DNA of 64,000 nt, taken from assembly GCF_004365635.1 (NCBI RefSeq), contig NZ_SOBH01000003.1, positions 62,001 to 126,000 of the forward strand, in the 5' to 3' direction. Origin of the DNA: Litoreibacter halocynthiae (GTDB taxonomy: Bacteria > Pseudomonadota > Alphaproteobacteria > Rhodobacterales > Rhodobacteraceae). The position numbers were made by a program, and so were the translations under genes. Shown here in pieces: positions 54,816 to 63,251 of this stretch. The notes beneath the pieces were generated by a model. That model did no database searches. It was given only the letters and a program-made list of their open reading frames with translations, and was not told where the DNA came from. Positions within the stretch are counted from its first letter, which is position 1. Each line of letters begins with the position of its first letter.

Positions 54816-56087
54816 ATGAAGGACCGCTACGAAAACCCAGTGTCTACCGATTCCCAAGCTGCGCGGGACGCGTATGTTTCTGGACTTGATCTGTTCCTTA
54901 GTGCCGGAACCGGGGTGGAAGCGGCACTCACTCTGGCCAACCGCGAAGACCCCGATTTTGCTTTGCCTTACGCGGTTCTGGCCCGTTACCGTCAGCTTAT
55001 TGGAAACGTTGAAGGCGCACGCGCGGCCCTAGATGCGGCGCAGAAGTGCGGCAGGCCGTTGACCGACCGCGAACAACGACAGATCCATTTCGTCGGGTTA
55101 TTGGTCGCGGGCCGAAGCACCGCCGCCTACGACGCCGCCCGCGCGCAACTGCGCGACTACCCCCGCGACGTGCTTGTCGCGCAGGCTTGCCTTGGCGTTC
55201 TGAGTTTGATCGGGTTCAGCGGACAGCCCGGGCGGGAGGCGGACAACCTTGCAATGGCGGAAACTCTAGCGCCGCATTACGGCGATGATTGGTGGTTTCA
55301 AGGCCTTTTGGGCTTTGCACAGGTTGAGGTGGGGCAGTTTGATCGCGCAGAAATCAGCATCGACAAATCCCTGACGGCGAATCCGCGAAATGCTCATGGT
55401 GCCCATTTCCGGTCTCATCTTTACTATGAGACCGGCCAAACCGACGCCGGATATGCGTTTATCACCGACTGGCAAAGCTCCTACGAGAAAGAGGGGCAAA
55501 TGCACTGCCATATCGCGTGGCACATCGCGCTTTGGGCGTTGGCGCGCGGCGACACAGAGGAGATGTGGCGGGTGGTAGACCGCGATATCGACCCCAGTGG
55601 GGCGTGGGGGCCTCCACTCAACGTGATGGTTGATCTGGCCGCCGTCCTCTACCGCGCCGAACTGTCGGGCGTCGAGGTTCCCAAGAGGCGCTGGCAGGTC
55701 GTTTGTGACTATGCCGCCGCGAAATTCCCGCAACCGCGGTTGGGGTTCGCGGATGCACACGCGGCACTTGCCTACGCGATGGCCGGACGGTCAGAGGCGC
55801 TAGAGCGCATCATCACCGGCGCCAAGGGCCCTGCCGCAGATATAGTGCGCTATCTGGCGGAGGCGTTCAGGGCTATCGCGGATCAGAACTGGTCCACAGC
55901 GAACGACTATTTGACCAAGGCGATGTGGGATCATGCGCGGCTGGGGGGAAGTCGTGCGCAACGTGATCTGATTGAATATGCGTCGATCGGGGTCTTGCTG
56001 CGACTGGGACGTCACGACGAAGCGCGCCGGCAATTGGCCATGCACCGCCCCCAGGCCGCGATTGGCAACGCGGTCCTCGGGCTTTGA
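54816..56087 (+). CDS. TTC38-like tetratricopeptide protein
   Basis: This 423-residue soluble helical protein has repeated two-helix units (YAVLARYRQLIGNVEGARAA, LLGFAQVEVGQFDRAEISID and LWALARGDTEEMWRVVDRDI) and conserved Trp/His in MHCHIAWHIALWAL. The pattern is that of TTC38-family proteins, whose function is unknown. ATG 54816 has AAGG eight bases upstream. Its end overlaps no gene, and the lipoprotein gene starts about 90 bases later. Confidence 0.8.
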   Translation: MKDRYENPVSTDSQAARDAYVSGLDLFLSAGTGVEAALTLANREDPDFALPYAVLARYRQLIGNVEGARAALDAAQKCGRPLTDREQRQIHFVGLLVAGRSTAAYDAARAQLRDYPRDVLVAQACLGVLSLIGFSGQPGREADNLAMAETLAPHYGDDWWFQGLLGFAQVEVGQFDRAEISIDKSLTANPRNAHGAHFRSHLYYETGQTDAGYAFITDWQSSYEKEGQMHCHIAWHIALWALARGDTEEMWRVVDRDIDPSGAWGPPLNVMVDLAAVLYRAELSGVEVPKRRWQVVCDYAAAKFPQPRLGFADAHAALAYAMAGRSEALERIITGAKGPAADIVRYLAEAFRAIADQNWSTANDYLTKAMWDHARLGGSRAQRDLIEYASIGVLLRLGRHDEARRQLAMHRPQAAIGNAVLGL

Positions 56088-56176
56088 TTTGCGTCGCTGC
56101 AGGCCGCCTTCACACGCGTTCTTTTCAACGGGCTTTATGTCGGGCAAACTGGCCGCATTGTTTTTGGAGTTTCACA

Positions 56177-56797
56177 ATGCGCCTACGCCGACTTGCCCTG
56201 ATTATGATGCTGCCTTTGGCTGCCTGTCTTGATGTCGAATCCGAGGTCACGATCGGCGAGGACGAGATTATAACCGCCGACACCACGATGGTGCTGGGAC
56301 GACAGCTGTTCGATATGATGCAGATGATGGGGGAGCAGGGGACAGGGCTTTGCCCGCCGGACTCTGAAAAGGTCGAGACACCGGAAAGCGTCTCCTGCCG
56401 GACAACCGAGACCATGACCATCGACGACGCGATGAAGGAAGCCGAGAAGGCCAAGACCGAAGACCCGTTCTTTGGCGAGATGGAGTTTGTGCGGCTGGAT
56501 GACGAGCGGATGAAGATCAGCCTGCCGCTTGATTTTGAGAATATTGAGGGCAAGCCCGACGAACTTGACGCCAGCAACCCGATGTTCGGAATGATCACCG
56601 GCGGTTTGGAAGGGTCCGAGATTGTCATGCGGTTCCGTGCGCTGGAAGTGGAAAGCTCCAACGGGACGATTTCAGCGGACGGGACGACGGTGGAGCTTGT
56701 GATCCCGACGCTGGAGATTATCCAGCCGTCCGGCACGTTGCCCAAGACGTTTGAAGCGGTTCTGAAATACCGCGATTGCGGGTTTTTCGGCTGCTGA
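56177..56797 (+). CDS. Lipoprotein of unknown function
   Basis: This 206-residue protein has a lipoprotein signal: MRLRRLALIMMLPLAAC with lipobox LAAC and lipidated Cys at position 17. The mature part is acidic and beta-rich, with repeated Met residues early (GRQLFDMMQMMGEQGTG) and the late strands SNGTISADGTTVELVIP and FEAVLKYRDCGFFGC. It resembles some DUF3153-like lipoproteins but I make no firm match. Localised to the inner or outer membrane by the lipid anchor. Confidence 0.8.
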   Translation: MRLRRLALIMMLPLAACLDVESEVTIGEDEIITADTTMVLGRQLFDMMQMMGEQGTGLCPPDSEKVETPESVSCRTTETMTIDDAMKEAEKAKTEDPFFGEMEFVRLDDERMKISLPLDFENIEGKPDELDASNPMFGMITGGLEGSEIVMRFRALEVESSNGTISADGTTVELVIPTLEIIQPSGTLPKTFEAVLKYRDCGFFGC

Positions 56798-56848
56798 CGG
56801 AATTTGAGTATTTTTGACCAAATGGAGACTGGGGTTTGCCCTGTGTCT

Positions 56849-57109
56849 TCAGCGTTGCAGGTCGAGGCAGGTCTTGCGGCGGGCGGGCAGCACGAAGGTC
56901 GCGCCTGCTTGGTATAGTTTGCTCACGTAGCCGGGATCATCGCTGCGTAGAATGAGCAAGCCGGGGGCGGTGCCGATGACCGCGATATTCGCGGGGATGC
57001 GGGTGCCTTTGGGGACCGCTGCCGTCTCGATCGTGCCGGTGAGCATGGCACCGAGGGCCAAGGCGACCCATGCGACGGCAAGAGTGACTATGATCAGGAA
57101 CGGGCGCAT
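56849..57109 (-). CDS. Small membrane protein, end of the oxidoreductase cluster
   Basis: This 86-residue protein has an N-terminal hydrophobic helix (PFLIIVTLAVAWVALALGAML) followed by a small periplasmic domain (ANIAVIGTAPGLLILRSDD to TFVLPARRKTCLDL). No family recognised. It starts immediately after the stop of the 351-residue gene with no gap, as last gene of the four-gene minus-strand cluster. Confidence 0.65.
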   Translation of the reverse strand: MRPFLIIVTLAVAWVALALGAMLTGTIETAAVPKGTRIPANIAVIGTAPGLLILRSDDPGYVSKLYQAGATFVLPARRKTCLDLQR

Positions 57110-58165
57110 CTAGTAGTCATATATGTGCTCCAGCCCGCTCAGCTTCAATGTGGGGGTGAGCGTATGCAGCTGGTCGACTTTCATCGCGACCAGCACGCGG
57201 GTTCGCTCGTAAAAGCCAACGCGGTTGGTGATGGAAAGCACGTTCAGATCGTCACGGAGCACAGGATTTGGGCGGGCGTCGAGGCTGATAAGAATGTCGT
57301 CATTGCCCGCGACTTCTACGATGCGGGCCTGACTGTAGTCGAAGAGGAGCTTTTCGACGAGTTTGGTGAAGGTGCGGTAGCGGGGGACTTCGGCGATGAT
57401 GGTGCCGCCTTCGCCGGAGATGACAGTGATCTCGGGGTATGCCTTTAGGTCGTCGGGCGTGACGCCTTGGATGGCGATGCGCATGGTGAGCTTGTCCACA
57501 CCCACCGCGCCTGCGGCCTTGGCGATGATGCGCGCGTAGGCGGCCTTGGCTTTCCATTCGATGCCGAGCGCTATGCGGCGCTCGTAGGAGCGGATGCCTT
57601 CGGTGGGGGCGGCCATGAGCTTGGCGTACCATGCGTCGAAGTCGTATTTGTACCACGGGATTTCTTGCAGGAAGGTGGCGTAGTCGGCGGCCATCGCCAT
57701 CTCTACCTTGTCTTGCGGGGAGGTGTCGGAGGTCCAAGAGGCGATGCGCCCGATTGTTTCCTCGTAGGCGGCTTTGAACAGCATCTCCAGCGTGAAGCTG
57801 GCGCCGATGGTGTAGATCGTCAGCTTGGCGTCGGTGCCTGCCTTGCCCAACTCATCAGCCTTCTCGGTCAGGGCGCAGAGGGATGACCAGAAGCCGGTGA
57901 CGGCTTTTGTGTAGGGGAAGTTATGCGGGTCGGCGCGTTTCAGGACCTCGGCATAGCCTTCATAGGCGTAGACGATATGCCATTCGGGGTAGGTGAGATA
58001 GGTCCGTGCCTCGGCCCGTTGCCACGTAGGGTCGGTGATATATCTGGCCTCGGCTTGTTCCAGCGGGGTGCCGCGGCACATGGTTTCGGTGTAGGCGATG
58101 GGTGCAGCGATCAGCAGGACCAGTGCGAGCATCCCAAGCCCTAGCCATTTGAGCAGGCGCTTCAT
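57110..58165 (-). CDS. Membrane-anchored protein of unknown function
   Basis: This 351-residue protein has one N-terminal hydrophobic helix (WLGLGMLALVLLIAAPIAY) and a large soluble domain, presumably periplasmic. Conserved-looking features are TYLTYPEWHIVYAYEGYAEV, FTLEMLFKAAYEETIGRI and SLDARPNPVLRDDLNV. I recognise no family. Its start overlaps the stop of the upstream membrane gene by four bases and its stop abuts the 86-residue gene, so the three are translationally coupled. Confidence 0.75.
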   Translation of the reverse strand: MKRLLKWLGLGMLALVLLIAAPIAYTETMCRGTPLEQAEARYITDPTWQRAEARTYLTYPEWHIVYAYEGYAEVLKRADPHNFPYTKAVTGFWSSLCALTEKADELGKAGTDAKLTIYTIGASFTLEMLFKAAYEETIGRIASWTSDTSPQDKVEMAMAADYATFLQEIPWYKYDFDAWYAKLMAAPTEGIRSYERRIALGIEWKAKAAYARIIAKAAGAVGVDKLTMRIAIQGVTPDDLKAYPEITVISGEGGTIIAEVPRYRTFTKLVEKLLFDYSQARIVEVAGNDDILISLDARPNPVLRDDLNVLSITNRVGFYERTRVLVAMKVDQLHTLTPTLKLSGLEHIYDY

Positions 58166-58569
58166 TTGCGGCCGAAATAGGCGGCGGCGAGGGCGAAGCC
58201 GCCTAAGAACAGGTGCGGGATGTTGGCGGCGAGTTTGATCAGGAAACTGGGGTATTCATAGAACCCGTAGATCAGGATGCCCGCGTCCAGAAAGCCGGAG
58301 CCGGTGGCGAGGCCGAGCAGGCCGTCAGCAAAGTATAAAGCGCCGAAATAGGTCAGGAAAATGCGGCTGGCGCGGTGCGAGATTAATGCGGCGGCCAATG
58401 CCCACAAGGCCGATGCCACGTGCAGCAGGTCGTCGAACACATCCAGCGCGAAGATGCCGAAAGCGTAGGCTTGGTCATCGATGATGCCGGGGATGGGCAG
58501 GTAGTTTAGCGACGCCGCGATGAGCAGCGAGACGAAGTAGCCGAGTGTGATCAGGCGCAATGTGGTCAT
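58162..58569 (-). CDS. Four-helix membrane protein of unknown function
   Basis: This 135-residue protein has about four hydrophobic helices (LRLITLGYFVSLLIAASLNY, LLHVASALWALAAAL, FLTYFGALYFADGLLGLA and FLIKLAANIPHLFLGGFALA), a layout like DUF4383-type membrane proteins. The start at 58569 is four bases after the oxidoreductase stop. It could anchor or pass electrons from the FAD enzyme, which is conjecture. Confidence 0.75.
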   Translation of the reverse strand: MTTLRLITLGYFVSLLIAASLNYLPIPGIIDDQAYAFGIFALDVFDDLLHVASALWALAAALISHRASRIFLTYFGALYFADGLLGLATGSGFLDAGILIYGFYEYPSFLIKLAANIPHLFLGGFALAAAYFGRK

Positions 58570-58573
58570 CGGG

Positions 58574-60058
58574 TTAACCCCTTGCCATGTAGGTGTCCCA
58601 CATCGCGTGGCGGAACAGGTTGGTCGGGTCCATGGCGCGTTTCTTGGCCACGAAGGGGCGCAGACCGGGATAGGCCTTGATGATCTGGTCTTGGCGGGCA
58701 TGAAGGCGGTAGGGCAGGTAGTAGCTGCCGCCGAGATCCAGGGTGCGGTCGATCAATTCCTGCGTCATGCGTTTCATGTCCTCCTCGCCGCGATGGGTTT
58801 TCTCCTGAGAGAACAGCATCACGCAGGCGATACGGTCGGCAGGAGCGTAGCTGAGCCAGCTTTCGCCATCCTGCGCCACGTAGCGGAGCGTGATGTTAAG
58901 CAGCTCTTGGTAGCTTGAGGGGATCACCTCGCGGCAGGCATGTATCCAGCCTGCGAATTTGTCGGGGGCGATGAAGTATTCGTGCAGGATGTCGGTGCGG
59001 GTGTCGTCGCGGTCGTCGAGCGTTATCACCGGCTCGTTCAGCAGCGTGTTGCGGGTGGTCTCCCCGCCGCCGATCCACGGGCCAAGGCCGGATTCGAACC
59101 ACCAGCGCCGGTGCTTGGCGCTGTCGGAGCCGAGCTGCGCGCGGAAGACCGACCGCGCCGCTTTGGACATGAAACCGGATCCGGGGGCGGGGGGCAGGTC
59201 GCTTTGGTCCTGGGTGGGGCGGTAGGTGATCATCATCGCCCGTTCGAAAAAGCGGTCCTTGCTGACGTCGAGACGGCCATAGGCCATCTGCACGCCCGTC
59301 CCCCCCTTGACGGCTTGCACGAAGCGGGGGCCGAACAACTCGGCATCCATCTTCTCGAACGTTGGTTGCAGGCGGGAATTGGACACCATCCTGACGGTCA
59401 TATCGGTGATCACGCCAAACAGTCCGTAGCCGCCCATTGCGGCGAAGAAGATGTCGGCATTCTCGTCGCGCGAGCAGTTGATATAGGACCCGTCGGCCAG
59501 CATCATGCGCAGACTGTCAACGGTGGAGCCCATGCCGGAAAAGGGCGTTGGCCAGCCATGGGCATTGACCGAAAACGTAGCGGCCACGCCAAAGTCGTTG
59601 TTGGACTGCATGACGGCGGGAGAGAACCCTTCCGCGTCCAGCTTTGCGATCACGGTGGACCAGCGGGTGCCTGCGCCGCAGCGATAGGTGAGCGCGGTTT
59701 TGTCCAGCTCGATCCAGTCGTGGTCCATGGTGATCGTGGTGCCAGCCACAGCCATGCTTTGCCCGCCCATCGAATGGCGCGCGGCGGAGGCGATGACGGG
59801 GCGACCCGCTTGTTTGGCATCGACCAGCTCGGCCCTGAGCGCGTCGATCTGCGGGGTCTCAAACCGGTCGGTAAGTGTGAGATGCTTGGCCACGCGCGTC
59901 GGTGACAATTCGGACGCGTCATTGAGGACAAGCGGATCATTCGAGACCCCACCAAGCAGACGACCGGACGGGTCGGGCGTGGTGTAATACTTGCGGGTTG
60001 CATATGCGCCAGCCAATGCGCCAGTGCCGAGCAGGAATGCGCGTCTTGTATTGCTCAT
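58574..60058 (-). CDS. Tat-type FAD-binding oxidoreductase
   Basis: This 494-residue flavoprotein has the N-terminal Tat motif NTRRAFLLG followed by a hydrophobic stretch (TGALAGAYA), so folded export is likely. The FAD_binding_4 (vanillyl-alcohol-oxidase type) domain is visible in AGRPVIASAARHSMGGQSMA and FGVAATFSVNAHGWPTPFSG, and the C-terminus is ALO-like (PGLRPFVAKKRAMDPTNLF). The substrate is unknown; relatives oxidise sugar lactones or alcohols. It is first in the four-gene cluster, and yaaA and recQ lie upstream on the same strand. Confidence 0.85.
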   Translation of the reverse strand: MSNTRRAFLLGTGALAGAYATRKYYTTPDPSGRLLGGVSNDPLVLNDASELSPTRVAKHLTLTDRFETPQIDALRAELVDAKQAGRPVIASAARHSMGGQSMAVAGTTITMDHDWIELDKTALTYRCGAGTRWSTVIAKLDAEGFSPAVMQSNNDFGVAATFSVNAHGWPTPFSGMGSTVDSLRMMLADGSYINCSRDENADIFFAAMGGYGLFGVITDMTVRMVSNSRLQPTFEKMDAELFGPRFVQAVKGGTGVQMAYGRLDVSKDRFFERAMMITYRPTQDQSDLPPAPGSGFMSKAARSVFRAQLGSDSAKHRRWWFESGLGPWIGGGETTRNTLLNEPVITLDDRDDTRTDILHEYFIAPDKFAGWIHACREVIPSSYQELLNITLRYVAQDGESWLSYAPADRIACVMLFSQEKTHRGEEDMKRMTQELIDRTLDLGGSYYLPYRLHARQDQIIKAYPGLRPFVAKKRAMDPTNLFRHAMWDTYMARG

Positions 60059-60187
60059 CTGGTGTCCTCTGCCCCGTCTTCTGTTTCGACCCCGTCATTG
60101 GAATTTCCGCGGAGTTTGTAACGGTTAACGGCAGATTAAGCAGATTCTATCTGTTTGGCAAAAGATGCGTTGCGACCCGCTGGCGTT

Positions 60188-60970
60188 CTAGGAGGCTTTA
60201 GCGAGCGCCTCGGCGCGTAGGAATACAGGGCGGTCCGGCGTGGACTGGTCGGGCTGGTAGGTGTAGCCACCTGTGTCGAAGTCGCGGATTTGTTCCGGCT
60301 TGGTCAGGCGGTTCTGGATGATGAACCGCGCCATCGCGCCACGGGCCTGCTTGGCAAAGAAGCTGACGATCTTGGGGCCGCCGGGTTTGTCTTCGTAGAA
60401 CTGGGGCGTGACGACGTTCAGCGACAAGGCGTCGGGCTTAACCGCGCCGAAATATTCCTGGCTGGCGCAGTTGATCAGCGTGTCGGTTTGCACCTCTTGC
60501 GCCTGCTGGTTCAGAGCCTTGCTGATGGTGTCGCCCCAGTAGTCGTAGAGGGACTTGCCGCGCTGCGTTTTTAGGCGGCTGCCCATTTCCAGGCGGTAGG
60601 GCTGGATCGCGTCGAGGGGCTTGAGCAGGCCGTAGAGGCCGGACAGGATGCGCAGGTGGTTTTGGGCGAAGGTGACTTCTTCGGCGTCGAGGCTTTTGGC
60701 CTCAAGACCCGTATAGGTGTCGCCCGCGAAGATATACATCGCGGGGCGGGCATTGTCTGGCGTGCTGGCGTCGGCGAAATTGCGGAAGCGGTCGCGGTTC
60801 AGCTTGGCGAGGTTTTCGGAGATGTGCATCAGCTTGCGTAGGTCGTTCACGGACAGGTCGCGGGCCACGCTTGCCAACTCGTTCGCTTGGGTCTGGAATT
60901 CGGGCTGTGTCGGGGTCACGTCGACCTCGGACATATCCAGTTTCTTGGCGGGGGAAATGACGGTCAGCAT
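60188..60970 (-). CDS. yaaA: Peroxide stress protein YaaA
   Basis: This 260-residue protein is of the YaaA/DUF328 family. The start MLTVISPAKKLDMSEVDVT and the core LSGLYGLLKPLDAIQPYRLEMG are family hallmarks, and the later NCASQEYFGAV and KIVSFFAKQARGAMARFII also match. In E. coli it limits iron-linked hydroxyl-radical damage. It lies 45 bases downstream of recQ and about 130 bases upstream of the flavoprotein gene. Confidence 0.95.
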   Translation of the reverse strand: MLTVISPAKKLDMSEVDVTPTQPEFQTQANELASVARDLSVNDLRKLMHISENLAKLNRDRFRNFADASTPDNARPAMYIFAGDTYTGLEAKSLDAEEVTFAQNHLRILSGLYGLLKPLDAIQPYRLEMGSRLKTQRGKSLYDYWGDTISKALNQQAQEVQTDTLINCASQEYFGAVKPDALSLNVVTPQFYEDKPGGPKIVSFFAKQARGAMARFIIQNRLTKPEQIRDFDTGGYTYQPDQSTPDRPVFLRAEALAKAS

Positions 60971-61015
60971 GGGCGGTCTCCTTTGAGGCCTAATGTAGGG
61001 GGCTGGGCCGCAGCC

Positions 61016-63055
61016 TCAAGAGGCGCGGAGCACATTGAGGAAGGCCTCGCCGAAACGCTCGGCGCGGCGGTCGCCCAAAAGGCGGGCCATGGAGTTGGTA
61101 TCGCTTGGTTTGACCTCTGCCACCTTGGCGATCAGGGACGCGGAGCAGCTGAGCGGTTTGTCATAGCCCTCGGGGCCGCGTGAGAGGTTGGCTTGTGCCT
61201 CCAGCAGCTGATCGTAAAGCGCACCGCTGTCGCGGCCTGCCAGCTTGCGGCGGGTCGGATGCAGTTCCGGCGCGGGGGCGCCGTTGATGACTTCGAGGAA
61301 GGCCGCGCCGAAGCTTTCGAGCTTCTTGGCACCGACGCCGGAGATGCGGGCGAAGGCGTCCAGATCGGCGGGGCGGGTTTCGGCCATCTCTATCAGGGTC
61401 TTGTCGTTGAAGATCACGTAGGCGGGGACCCGCGCGGCCTCGGCGAAGGCGCGGCGTTTGGCCTTGAGGGCGGAGAGCAGCGGCGCGTCCTCGTCGGAGA
61501 CCAGCGTTTTGACGGCGGGGCGGTTTGCGCCCTTCTTGATGGTGTCGCGTCGCAGCGTGATCGTGGCCTCGTCGCGCAGGATGGGGCGGGCGGCTTCGGT
61601 CATGCGGAAGGCCCCGTGGCGGGACGGGTCGGGGCGGATCAGGTCGCGGCCCATCATCTGGCGGAACACGGCCTGCCAGCCGCGTTTGTCGTATTCGCCT
61701 CCAATCCCGAAGGTCGGCAGTTGGTCATGGCCACGGGCCTGCACCTTGTCGGTGGAGTTGCCCAAGAGGATGTCGATCAGGTGGCCTGCGCCGAAATATT
61801 CACCGGTGCGCAGGATTGCCGACAGGGCCTTGCGCACCGCGACGGTGCCGTCGAACGTGTCGGGGGGCTTGTCGCACAGGTCGCAGTTGCCGCAGGTGAT
61901 ATCGGTGTCGCCGAAATATTCCAGCAGGGGTTTGCGGCGGCATTCAAGCGCCTCGGCCAGTCCCAGCAGCGCGTTCAGGCGGGCGTGGTCGGCGGCTTTG
62001 CGGTCGTCGGGGGCTAACCCCTCGTCGATCTGCTGGCGGCGGAAGCGGATGTCGTCGGGGCCGTAAAGCGTCAGCGTGTCGGCAGGGGTACCGTCGCGGC
62101 CTGCGCGGCCGATTTCCTGATAATAACCTTCGATGGATTTTGGCAGGTCTGCATGGGCGACCCAGCGAATGTCGGGTTTGTCGACACCCATCCCGAAAGC
62201 GATGGTGGCGACGACGATCAGGCCGTCTTCTTGGGAGAACCTACGCTCCACTTCGCGGCGGTCATCCTTGTCCATGCCGCCGTGATAATGGCAGGCGGAA
62301 TGGCCTGCCTCGCGCAGGGCTTGGGCCAGCGTTTCGGTTTTGGCGCGGGTGCCGCAATAGACGATGCCCGCCTGATCGCGGTGGGCGGCGGCGAAGTCGA
62401 GGATCTGGCGGCGGGGGCCGTCCTTGACCTCGAACGCGAGGTTCAGGTTGGGGCGGTCGAAGCCTTGCATGAAAGTTTCGGGCTGCACCCCGTCGAACAG
62501 GCGGGTGACGATTTCCTCGCGGGTTTCCGCGTCGGCGGTGGCGGTGAAGGCGGCCAGCGGCACGTTTAGCGCACGGCGCAACTCGCCGATGCGCAGGTAG
62601 TCGGGGCGGAAATCGTGGCCCCATTGGCTGACGCAATGCGCCTCGTCCACGGCGATCATGGTGCAGTTCGCGCGGCCCAGCATGTCGCGGGTGCCGCTGG
62701 AGGCGAGGCGTTCGGGGGCGATGTAGAGCAGTTTCAGAGTGCCTGCGTGCAGCGCGTCTAAGACCGTGTCGGTCTCTTCCTCGGTGTTGCCGGAGGTGAG
62801 CGCACCGGCCTGCACACCCGCCGCCCGCATGGCGCGGACCTGATCGCGCATCAGTGCAATGAGCGGAGAGATCACAACGGTAAGCCCGTCGCGGGCAAGG
62901 GCGGGCAGTTGGAAGCATAGCGACTTGCCGCCGCCTGTCGGCATGATGGCCAGCGTGTTTTTCCCTGCGCAAACGGCATCCACAATGTCGCGTTGACCGG
63001 GACGGAAGGCGTCGAATCCGAATATATCGGCCAGCAGCGTTTGCGGGTCTTGCAT
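61016..63055 (-). CDS. recQ: ATP-dependent DNA helicase RecQ
   Basis: This 679-residue 3'-5' helicase has Walker A in IMPTGGGKSLCFQLPAL, DEAH in VDEAHCVSQWGHDFRPDYL, helicase motif VI HADLPKSIEGYYQEIGRAGR, the zinc-binding cysteines of the RQC region (CRRKPLLEYFGD, CGNCDLC) and HRDC domains near the C-terminus. ATG 63055 is preferred since AGGCG lies eight bases upstream; ATG 63079 would add eight residues. It is divergent from the TRAP binding protein. Confidence 0.95.
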   Translation of the reverse strand: MQDPQTLLADIFGFDAFRPGQRDIVDAVCAGKNTLAIMPTGGGKSLCFQLPALARDGLTVVISPLIALMRDQVRAMRAAGVQAGALTSGNTEEETDTVLDALHAGTLKLLYIAPERLASSGTRDMLGRANCTMIAVDEAHCVSQWGHDFRPDYLRIGELRRALNVPLAAFTATADAETREEIVTRLFDGVQPETFMQGFDRPNLNLAFEVKDGPRRQILDFAAAHRDQAGIVYCGTRAKTETLAQALREAGHSACHYHGGMDKDDRREVERRFSQEDGLIVVATIAFGMGVDKPDIRWVAHADLPKSIEGYYQEIGRAGRDGTPADTLTLYGPDDIRFRRQQIDEGLAPDDRKAADHARLNALLGLAEALECRRKPLLEYFGDTDITCGNCDLCDKPPDTFDGTVAVRKALSAILRTGEYFGAGHLIDILLGNSTDKVQARGHDQLPTFGIGGEYDKRGWQAVFRQMMGRDLIRPDPSRHGAFRMTEAARPILRDEATITLRRDTIKKGANRPAVKTLVSDEDAPLLSALKAKRRAFAEAARVPAYVIFNDKTLIEMAETRPADLDAFARISGVGAKKLESFGAAFLEVINGAPAPELHPTRRKLAGRDSGALYDQLLEAQANLSRGPEGYDKPLSCSASLIAKVAEVKPSDTNSMARLLGDRRAERFGEAFLNVLRAS

Positions 63056-63167
63056 GGGGGTTTCGCCTGTTTTTGTCATTTGCTCGATTTTGGCCGAAAC
63101 TCCCATATTTTACTTGTGCAAACAATCCCTGTGACCACTACATCTAGAAGAAGTTTTTGCGAATGAC

Positions 63168-63195
63168 TTGCAATAAGCGTATCTCTGCTTACATA
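63168..63195 (+). promoter_or_regulatory. Promoter candidate for the TRAP binding-protein gene
   Basis: TTGCAA (63168-63173) and TACATA (63190-63195) are spaced by 16 bases, in the 196-base gap between divergent recQ and the TRAP gene. The start codon lies about 57 bases further on. Offered as a candidate only. Confidence 0.35.
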
Positions 63196-63251
63196 TTTGC
63201 TGCGATGCAGCTAAAGCTTCGCCAACCGATCTTGCAAAAGGAGGTCTTAAG

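Noticed and set aside
59085-59115. On the minus strand GGTTCGAATCC, like a tRNA T-arm, within the FAD oxidoreductase gene
   Set aside because: No acceptor stem, D-arm or anticodon arm pairs around it, and it is read through as normal codons of the flavoprotein.
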